Below, one piece after another: positions 12,501-19,874 of a stretch of 25,946 bases of DNA. The notes below the pieces were generated by a model. The model was not told where the DNA came from. It saw nothing but the letters and a program-made list of their open reading frames with translations, and did no database searches. Both the position numbers and the translations under genes were made by a program. This stretch comes from Chara braunii (lineage: Eukaryota; Streptophyta; Charophyceae; Charales; Characeae). The stretch spans positions 401,716 to 427,661 of the forward strand of contig BFEA01000053.1 in the NCBI GenBank assembly GCA_003427395.1, given 5' to 3'. Position 1 is the stretch's first letter. Each line of letters starts with the position of its first letter.

Positions 12501-14516
12501 TCGTGGAGTGTCGTGGAGTGTCGTAAAGTGTCGTAGAGTGTCGTGAAGTGTCGTAGAGTAGAGTAGAGTAAAGTGTTGTAGAGTAGAGTTGAGTGTCATA
12601 GAGTAGAGAAGAGTGTCATAGATTAGTGTAGATTAGAGTAGAGTCAAGTGTCGTAGAGAGGATCGTGGAGTGTCGTGGAGTGTCGTAAAGTGTCGTAGAG
12701 TGTCGTGAAGTGTCGTAGAGTAGAGTAGAGTAAAGTGTTGTAGAGTAGAGTTGAGTGTCATAGAGTAGAGAAGAGTGTCATAGATTAGTGTAGATTAGAG
12801 TAGAGTCAAGTGTCGTAGAGAGGATCGTGGAGTGTCGTGGAGTGTCGTAAAGTGTCGTAGAGTGTCGTGAAGTGTCGTAGAGTAGAGTAGAGTAAAGTGT
12901 TGTAGAGTAGAGTTGAGTGTCATAGAGTAGAGAAGAGTGTCATAGATTAGTGTAGATTAGAGTAGAGTCAAGTGTCGTAGAGAGGATCGTGGAGTGTCGT
13001 GGAGTGTCGTAAAGTGTCGTAGAGTGTCGTGAAGTGTCGTAGAGTAGAGTAGAGTAAAGTGTTGTAGAGTAGAGTTGAGTGTCATAGAGTAGAGAAGAGT
13101 GTCATAGATTAGTGTAGATTAGAGTAGAGTCAAGTGTCGTAGAGAGGATCGTGGAGTGTCGTGGAGTGTCGTAAAGTGTCGTAGAGTGTCGTGAAGTGTC
13201 GTAGAGTAGAGTAGAGTAAAGTGTTGTAGAGTAGAGTTGAGTGTCATAGAGTAGAGAAGAGTGTCATAGATTAGTGTAGATTAGAGTAGAGTCAAGTGTC
13301 GTAGAGAGGATCGTGGAGTGTCGTGGAGTGTCGTAAAGTGTCGTAGAGTGTCGTGAAGTGTCGTAGAGTAGAGTAGAGTAAAGTGTTGTAGAGTAGAGTT
13401 GAGTGTCATAGAGTAGAGAAGAGTGTCATAGATTAGTGTAGATTAGAGTAGAGTCAAGTGTCGTAGAGAGGATCGTGGAGTGTCGTGGAGTGTCGTAAAG
13501 TGTCGTAGAGTGTCGTGAAGTGTCGTAGAGTAGAGTAGAGTAAAGTGTTGTAGAGTAGAGTTGAGTGTCATAGAGTAGAGAAGAGTGTCATAGATTAGTG
13601 TAGATTAGAGTAGAGTCAAGTGTCGTAGAGAGGATCGTGGAGTGTCGTGGAGTGTCGTAAAGTGTCGTAGAGTGTCGTGAAGTGTCGTAGAGTAGAGTAG
13701 AGTAAAGTGTTGTAGAGTAGAGTTGAGTGTCATAGAGTAGAGAAGAGTGTCATAGATTAGTGTAGATTAGAGTAGAGTCAAGTGTCGTAGAGAGGATCGT
13801 GGAGTGTCGTGGAGTGTCGTAAAGTGTCGTAGAGTGTCGTGAAGTGTCGTAGAGTAGAGTAGAGTAAAGTGTTGTAGAGTAGAGTTGAGTGTCATAGAGT
13901 AGAGAAGAGTGTCATAGATTAGTGTAGATTAGAGTAGAGTCAAGTGTCGTAGAGAGGATCGTGGAGTGTCGTGGAGTGTCGTAAAGTGTCGTAGAGTGTC
14001 GTGAAGTGTCGTAGAGTAGAGTAGAGTAAAGTGTTGTAGAGTAGAGTTGAGTGTCATAGAGTAGAGAAGAGTGTCATAGATTAGTGTAGATTAGAGTAGA
14101 GTCAAGTGTCGTAGAGAGGATCGTGGAGTGTCGTGGAGTGTCGTAAAGTGTCGTAGAGTGTCGTGAAGTGTCGTAGAGTAGAGTAGAGTAAAGTGTTGTA
14201 GAGTAGAGTTGAGTGTCATAGAGTAGAGAAGAGTGTCATAGATTAGTGTAGATTAGAGTAGAGTCAAGTGTCGTAGAGAGGATCGTGGAGTGTCGTGGAG
14301 TGTCGTAAAGTGTCGTAGAGTGTCGTGAAGTGTCGTAGAGTAGAGTAGAGTAAAGTGTTGTAGAGTAGAGTTGAGTGTCATAGAGTAGAGAAGAGTGTCA
14401 TAGATTAGTGTAGATTAGAGTAGAGTCAAGTGTCGTAGAGAGGATCGTGGAGTGTCGTGGAGTGTCGTAAAGTGTCGTAGAGTGTCGTGAAGTGTCGTAG
14501 AGTAGAGTAGAGTAAA
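559..14516. repeat. 162-bp higher-order satellite array, 86 identical units
   Basis: The period was measured from the unique word aggatcgtgg, which first occurs at 671, next at 833 and last at 14441; the first-to-last distance is exactly 85 x 162 bp. The printed sequence repeats line for line every 1620 bp (ten units), and I saw no substitution or indel between units. One unit is 32 pentamer-sized modules plus 2 bp, the extra bases lying where gtagag meets aggatcg. My count for the plus strand of one unit is 47 A, 60 G, 45 T and 10 C, a strong strand asymmetry. Seven of the ten C are in TCG. No long open frame crosses the array even though 162 is divisible by 3. It is not a CRISPR array, since there are no spacers, and it is not a telomeric repeat. 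Copy number may not be biologically exact, because such an array is hard to assemble. Confidence 0.97.
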
Positions 14517-15724
14517 ATATCCTCCAGTATAGTAAAGTAGAGTATCGTAAAATAGAGTATTGTAGAGTGTAGTAGAGTAAAGTGTAGTAGAGCAGAGTAG
14601 AGTAGTTTAGAGTGGGTAGAGTAGAGTATAGTGTCGTAGAGTACAACAAAGTGTCGTAGAGTACTGTAGAGTAGAGTAGATTGTCATAAAGTGCCGCAAA
14701 GTATAGTAGAGTAGATTGTCGTAGAGTAGACTACAGTCTCATAGAGTAGAGTATGCAAAGTATAGTAGAGTGGATTGTCGTAGAGTAGAGTACAGTCTCA
14801 TAGAGTAGAGTACCGTAGAGCGTCGTAGAGAAGAGTAGACTGAAGTGTCGTATCGTATCGTAGAGTAGAGTAGAGTAAAGTAGAGTAGAGTAGACTGTCG
14901 TAGAGTAGAGTAGTGTGTCGTTGAGTATTGTAGAGTAGAGTAGAGTCGTGTGTCGTAGAGTGTCGTCGAGCATCGTAGAGTGTCGTAGAGTATGGTAGAG
15001 TAGATTGTTGTAGAGTGTCGTAGAGTGTTGTAGAGTGGGTAGAGTAGAGTAGAGTAGAGTAAAGTAGAGTGGTGTCGTAGAGTGTCTTAGAGTGGGTAGA
15101 GTAGAGTAGAATAGAGTGTCGTAGAGTAGAGTGTTGTAAAGTAGAGTAGAGTGTCGTAGAGTAGAGTGTCGTAGAGTAGAGTGTCGTAGAGTAGAGTGTC
15201 GTAGAGTGTCGTAGAGTAGAGTGTCGTAGAGTGTCGTAGAGTGTCGTAGAGTGTCGTAGAGAAGAGTAGAGTAGAGTAGAGTAGAGCAAAGTTCTGTTGA
15301 GTGCCGTAGAGTGTCATAGAGTCTAATAGAGTACAAAAGAGTGTCGTAGAATGTCGTAGAGTAGAGTAGAGTGTTGTAGAGTAGAGTAGAGTGTCGTAGA
15401 ATAGAGTAGAGTAGAGTAAAGTAGAGAAAACTAGGGTAGAGTAGAGCAGAGTAGAGTAGAGTCGAGTAGAGCCAAGTAGAGTAGAGTAGAGTGTCGTAGA
15501 GTGTCGTAGAGTAGAGTAGAGTTGAGTAGAGTAGAGTGTCGTAGAGTAAGGTAGAGTACGTACAGTAGAGTGTCGTAGAGTAGAGTGTCATAGAGTAGAG
15601 TGTCGTGAAGTAGAATAGAGTAGATTGTCGTAGAGTAGAGTGTTGTAGAGTAGAGTAGAGTGGCGTAGAGTAGAGTTTCATAGAGTAGAGTATCGTAGAG
15701 TGTCATAGAGTGCCGTAGTATAGA
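14517..15724. repeat. Degenerate AGAGT pentamer satellite, right flank
   Basis: The 162-bp pattern stops abruptly at 14516, and irregular pentamer and decamer modules follow, with many substitutions and an odd interruption (atatcctccagta) right at the junction. Short locally ordered runs of agtgtcgtag occur near 15160-15260. Long minus-strand frames, including one of 316 codons at 14731-15681, are translations of the ACTCT repeat and show no protein-like composition. The block ends where the sequence turns into GT dinucleotides. Confidence 0.95.
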
Positions 15725-15785
15725 GTGTGTGTGTGTGCATGTGCGTGTATCACGTGTCTATGTGTGTGTATGTGTGTGTGTGCCC

Positions 15786-15837
<52 letters not shown>

Positions 15838-16080
15838 NNNNNNNNNNNNNNNNNNNNNNNNNNNNNNNNNNNNNNNNNNNNNNNNNNNNNNNNNNNNNNN
15901 NNNNNNNNNNNNNNNNNTGTGTGTGTGTGTCACGTGTGTGTGTGTGTGTCACGTGTGTGTGTGTCTGTCTGTCTGTGTGTGTCTGTGTGTCTATGTGTGT
16001 GTGTGTGTTTGCCCCCTTGTGTGTGTGTGTGTGTGTCTATGTGTGTGTATGTGCGTGTCATGTGTGTATGTGCGTGTCAC

Positions 16081-16114
<34 letters not shown>

Positions 16115-16130
16115 GTGTGTGTGTGTGTGT
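15725..16130. repeat. GT-rich microsatellite with interruptions
   Basis: The tract is (GT)n interrupted by recurring words: cacgtgtc, ctatgtgtgt, and a C5 run (tgcccccgtg near 15781, ttgcccccttg near 16009). These words occur on both sides of the assembly gap, so the tract probably also grew by duplication of longer segments. Frames reading CVCV or THTH are artefacts of the dinucleotide. Confidence 0.95.
15838..15917. other. Assembly gap (80 N)
   Basis: Eighty consecutive N lie inside the GT tract, where reads could not be joined uniquely. The true length of the microsatellite is unknown. Confidence 0.99.
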
Positions 16131-16139
16131 CATAGAGTA

Positions 16140-16395
16140 ATTGTTTTTTTTCAAAGTAGCTGGCCAACCCCCTGGCCCCCATACTTCGGACTTGGATCCA
16201 TATCATGCATCACCACACACAAAAACCGCACCCCCTAAGAACTGCCCATGATTTTTTCCTTATAAATAGTTAAACCACCACTACCCCCTCCTTTTGAAAT
16301 TCGGGGGGACTGGTAGCACAGGTTCATGAGGGATACCGGTACCACAGTGGGGAGAGCTGGCAAGCGGCAAAAACGTACATGCATCGAATTGCCAC
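16140..16395. other. Unique-looking sequence between satellite and tandem repeat
   Basis: Mixed-composition sequence begins immediately after the last satellite word (tgtcatagagtaa, ending at 16139). It contains several C-rich runs and a TATA-like tataaatag near 16260. A minus-strand frame of 123 codons (16235-16606) runs into the tandem repeat and is not considered a gene. Nothing else was recognised. Confidence 0.5.
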
Positions 16396-17163
16396 CGTGA
16401 TATTTTTTCGCAGTTGAAATGATTTTTTTATTTTTTAAAACATTTTTCCTGAATAGATCACGTTGAAATCTACATACCCTCCTATTTTCAGATTTCTTGA
16501 CGTTTTGCTTTCGGCGCGAAAAATCACTGAAGTTGGGGTAGTTTTCCTTTTGGGCCACACGTGGTAAAGTGGCAAGAATGGTAAGTGATATGATTTGGCG
16601 CGACATTTATTTCACGACCTTAAATATTTTTTAAAACTTTTTAAATATTTTTCGTGGAAAGATCACGAACAAATTTAGAGGCCCTTCAATTTGCAGAGTT
16701 GTGGAGTCATCCGTCTGAGCGCAAGAAATCGCGGAAGTCGGGGTACTTTTCCCGTTGCCCGACACGTGATAGAGCATCAAAAAGCACCAAAAATGGAATA
16801 TAGGACGAATTGGTGCAGCATTTATTTCATGATCTTAATTTTTTTTTTTAAATAAATAAATATTTTTCGAGGAAAGACCACGACCAAACCTACAGGCCCT
16901 TCAATTTCCAGAGTTGTGGAGTCATTTTTCTGAGCGCAAAAAATCGCGGAGGTTGGGGTACTTTTCCCGTTCGCCAACACGTGCTAGAATGACAAAAATG
17001 GAGGATGCAATGAAACGGCGCGGCATTTATTTCACGGTCTAGTTTTTTTACTTTCATTTTTTTGATATTTTTCCTGGAAAGATCACAAGGTAATCTACAG
17101 GATCTTTATTTTACATATTTTTGCATTTATTCTTGTGAGCGCTAAAAATCGCCAAAGTTGGCA
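16396..17163. repeat. Diverged tandem repeat, about 205-215 bp, four copies
   Basis: Two landmarks give the same spacing. The gatcacg/gaccacg word lies at 16456, 16661, 16876 and 17081 (steps 205, 215, 205). The word catttatttca lies at 16604, 16819 and 17024 (steps 215, 205). Each copy runs from an A/T-rich stretch through the gatcac block, a block like cagagttgtggagtca, a gagcgcaaaaaatcgc block and a block like gttggggtacttttcccgtt. Copies 1-3 then carry acacgtg, near 16556, 16761 and 16976. Copy 4 is cut off after the ttgg block. The step sizes are not multiples of three, so this is non-coding. Copy 1 alone contains ggcgcgaaa, the classic E2F-site sequence, which may be chance. Confidence 0.85.
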
Positions 17164-17306
17164 CTTGAAAACTGCGGGACTGGACCCGCCTGCCACACTG
17201 TGTGACGTTGGGGTTTGGACACACAGGCACATCCTGTCCCGCCAGCTGCCTGACGTCGGATACACTTCATAAAAAATCAGTCCCCAAAACCACACAGGGA
17301 CCCAGC

Positions 17307-17378
17307 TCACGTGAGTGGTATCAGGGCAGGCAGTTGCGTATTTCAAATCCATGCGTGGGTTCAAACCCCAACGGCAAC
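17307..17378 (+). other. tRNA-like or primer-binding-site-like segment
   Basis: Two partial readings compete. First, 17316-17327 reads tggtatcagggc, one base from the usual plant retrotransposon primer-binding site complementary to the 3' end of initiator tRNA-Met (tggtatcagagc). Second, 17358-17367 is ggttcaaacc, an excellent polymerase III B box inside a T-arm-like stem (gggttcaaacccc), with a weak A box (agtggt) about 50 bp upstream, the spacing expected of a tRNA or tRNA-derived SINE. The anticodon arm does not fold cleanly: only gcgt/atgc pairs, around an 11-nt loop. No matching acceptor stem was found, so it is not called a tRNA gene. No LTR partner or SINE tail was seen. Confidence 0.3.
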
Positions 17379-17399
17379 CATTCGCAGCGAACTTCATAA

Positions 17400-17633
17400 T
17401 ATAATATTAGTGTGTGTGTGGGTGGGGTGTGGGTGGGGTGGGTGGTGTGGGTGCGGATGTGGGTGGGGTGTGAGTGTGGGCGGGCGTGTGGGCGTGGGCG
17501 GGCGGGCACAGCCGTGCACCCGCCCGAATGCCCTTTCAACCGAGAGGGGGGAACGATAACTAACTAAAACCGACAGTCGAGGGTGGCGGCGGGCGCGTGT
17601 GTGTGGGTGACAGTCGACGGGCGGCAGCGGCAA
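17400..17633. repeat. G/T-rich low-complexity sequence
   Basis: GTGGGTGGGGTG-type repeats dominate to about 17510. GC-rich sequence with GGGCG words follows. No gene is apparent. Runs of three or four G on the plus strand are frequent enough that G-quadruplex formation is possible. Confidence 0.8.
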
Positions 17634-17850
17634 GCGACACAGAAGACGCGGGGGGAACGAAAGAGTTTCGAAATCGGGGAACAAAAACAAAAAACCCGTC
17701 GGGCGACACCGCGAAAAAGAAAAAAAATACGTCGGAAAGCGACACGGAAGACGCGTGGGGAACGGAAGAGTTCCGAAACCGGGGAACAAAAAAAAGAAAT
17801 CGTCGGCCGCCGCCACGAAAAAGAAAAAAAAAAAGTCGGGAAGCGACACG
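17634..17850. repeat. 105-bp tandem repeat, two copies plus a third start
   Basis: The word gcgacac starts units at 17634, 17739 and 17843 (steps 105 and 104). Each unit runs gcgacac, gaagacgcg, gggaacg, a small palindrome (gagtttcgaaatc in unit 1, gagttccgaaacc in unit 2), ggggaacaaaaa and an A-rich segment, ending in gtcgg. The first step equals 35 codons, so one plus-strand frame (17583-17939) reads through both units as a Lys/Arg-rich peptide with repeated GERKS and GEQK words. There is no recognised domain, and the frame is probably a by-product of the repeat length. Confidence 0.8.
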
Positions 17851-17860
17851 ACGACAAAGC

Positions 17861-17999
17861 TGGGCCAGATTCGCTACATGGACTGAACACAGGCCGTGGG
17901 CGGTTGGACACGGGCAACCACCACAGGCCCAGGGCCTGATTCGTTTGGACTAGGGCTCAGCCTCTCTGGGCCTACTAGAAGCTTTTGGGCAGGGGCCCA
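17861..17999. promoter_or_regulatory. Cluster of TGGGCC (site II-like) motifs
   Basis: TGGGCC or its complement GGCCCA occurs at 17861, 17926, 17967 and 17994, four times in about 140 bp. The second lies in a perfect 7-bp inverted repeat (17924-17938, caggccc-a-gggcctg). TGGGCY is the plant site II element bound by TCP factors in many housekeeping promoters. No convincing gene begins downstream, so promoter activity is only an inference. Confidence 0.3.
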
Positions 18000-19240
18000 G
18001 CACAGCTAGGCTGCATGCAAGCAGGGCCACTTCCATTTAGGAAAGGGCCTGCCCACGCATTCGACATCCGGGCACTGGCTGCATGCTGCGCAAGCGCTGC
18101 TGTGCTAACGCTGGCCAGCGCTCACGTGCTCACGGGCGAGCAGGAAGGAGCAGGCAGCCATAGCCGAGTTGTGTTGCTCTATGCTGGATGGCGTGCATGG
18201 TGGTCCTTGGGTGCATGTGGCATCTGTGAGTTGGGGAACGAGGTTGTGAGTGATATGAGAGACATACCTGGTGCTTGAAGCGAACGACATTGGCCGAGAT
18301 CTACTCGTACTTCGTGGAGCTGTTGACGTCACCAGCGATATTGTAGATAGGCTAGATAGGATCTGTCATTTGTAGCTTGGGCACCGGGCGCCAGATAGGA
18401 TGTCAACATTGGTTCTTTGTTGATGATGATGAGACTACTCGGACATTGTCACTTATATGAGCTTTTGCTGTACTATTATTTGGTGGGACTCGTGATGCAA
18501 TTCTGCTTTTGGTTCGAGGTCACGACTATCTGGTCTCATGTGTATGATGCTGCTTGGTTTCTGATGTTCGCTATTGCTCATTTTCCTTGCAATTTGGAAT
18601 TAGAGTTGTGGTTCGGTGCGCTAATTTGGCGCTCGTCTTCTGCCTATGCGGTACATGCACGCGGTCTGCTGAGTGAGCGGCCGTGGGAGGTGTGTAGTGA
18701 CGAGGGCGAAGGCAAGTAAGGCGACCCAGGAGAAGAGGGGTATCGCCAGGAAGGCTAATATGTGGTGATTATTGGGTGTTCGTAGTGTGATGAGAACTAT
18801 CCGATGTGCGATTGATGCTGAGGTGGAACGGCAGTGCAATGCTGGTTGTGCCGAAGCAACGATTGGTCATCACAATGAAGATCGGGTCATCGGGTGAGAA
18901 TATTTGTGGTTGGGGGCAGCTATTTTGAGGTACGTTGCACCTAACCTTATCTACCCTCTTCGACACTTCTTACCGTGAGAATGTGTGTTCTGTCTTGAGA
19001 GTCCACTCATGTGAGGAGTCGAGTGCGCTCAACCTTGAGAGTCGTCAGTGTTCACGTGGAGCATCTGGAAGGAGAGGGCGGTGCTATCTGAAGGGCCCTG
19101 GACAAAGCACTGGGTCATGGTCACCATGCCAACCCACCGGGAGTAGAGCACGCATGCTTTGCTGCTTTGTCCTTCGTCTGCTCGCTGCGTTATAGAGGGG
19201 TTTTGAGGGGCAGGCCAGCCCTATGGGAAAGACGAGTACC
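18000..19240. other. Intergenic sequence with no recognised gene
   Basis: Balanced-composition sequence without visible repeats. It holds two short plus-strand frames. One reaches 18278 and has its first ATG at 18015 (87 codons). The other, 18417-18719, is about 100 codons, hydrophobic and rich in aromatic residues, with its first ATG at 18423. Neither resembles a family I know, and neither has a visible promoter arrangement or a conserved neighbour. The right part could belong to the LTR of the retrotransposon remnant that follows, but I could not place an LTR start. Confidence 0.5.
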
Positions 19241-19247
19241 GGGCGTC

Positions 19248-19404
19248 TATAAATAAGCATCGTCGGGGACCTTCCATTGGCTGTGATCGTCGTCCTGTTT
19301 GCAACGTTAAATAATTCCAGAGGACTTCGGGGGCCGTCCATAAAAACGCCTCCTGATCAACCAATCGGTCGGTGTAAGGCTTGCTGCACGCGAGGATAAA
19401 AATA
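19248..19404 (+). promoter_or_regulatory. Promoter-like CCAAT/TATA elements upstream of gag remnant
   Basis: Two arrangements are visible. A clean tataaata lies at 19248-19255. Farther on, a CCAAT box (accaatcgg near 19360) is followed about 33 bp later by gataaaaatag near 19395, which would place transcription start near 19425. This fits the U3 region of the LTR that should precede the primer-binding site at 19827. No second LTR copy was found, so this rests on motif spacing alone. Confidence 0.3.
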
Positions 19405-19826
19405 GTGCAGGGCTGGCCAGCTCAGCAGGACTCAGGGCACAGGGGTGGGCCGTGTGCACACCTTCAGACACACACGCTATTCCGGATTGCTCAGGGACGT
19501 TGACGACAAGAGACATTCATAAAGAACTGAGGGAGAGGTAGATTCCAGGTGATAAGTTCGGGCAAAATTTCATTCTGCAACAGACCTAACAAACGATTCT
19601 GTTCTTATTTTGATTAGTTAGATGTACAACCATTAACATCTGACAGACAACATAGTTAGAACTGTCTTCTATTCATTGTGCTTTCTGTTTGAAAACTAGT
19701 CAAAGTCAAGATAGCTTCATTTGTAGGAATCTGAACTTACCTGTTGGACCCAAATGTATATACTCTTACTTAGCCACTGATTAATTAGTTAATTATTTTA
19801 AATCGGCCTGTGCACTACGCTGCGGT

Positions 19827-19838
19827 AGGCATCAGAGA
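19827..19838 (+). other. Candidate degenerate primer-binding site
   Basis: Aggcatcagaga matches 9 of 12 bases of the usual initiator-tRNA-Met primer-binding site (tggtatcagagc). It lies 37 bp before the first ATG of the gag frame, where such a site is expected in an LTR retrotransposon. The 5' LTR would then end shortly upstream, perhaps near 19813. The match is weak, but the position supports it. Confidence 0.35.
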
Positions 19839-19874
19839 GTGACCTAGTGCAGATTGCGTATAGTTCTGTAGCTT

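Noticed and set aside
559-14516. CRISPR-like or telomere-like array
   Set aside because: The units are directly adjacent with no unique spacers, and the modules do not match known telomeric repeats such as TTTAGGG.
15703-16238. CVCV/THTH open frames across the GT tract
   Set aside because: Artefacts of a dinucleotide repeat and of N read as X.
16235-16606. Minus-strand 123-codon frame
   Set aside because: It runs into copy 1 of a non-coding tandem repeat whose other copies do not keep the frame and whose period is not a multiple of three.
17307-17378. A functional tRNA gene
   Set aside because: No matching acceptor stem and a poor anticodon arm.
17394-17917. Phe- and Pro/His-rich minus-strand frames
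   Set aside because: They read the complement of the A-rich 105-bp repeat and of the GT-rich tract; several frames are open at once.
18417-18719. Hydrophobic 100-codon frame that could be a small membrane protein
   Set aside because: No recognised family, no promoter context, and a hydrophobic bias that T-rich sequence produces by chance.
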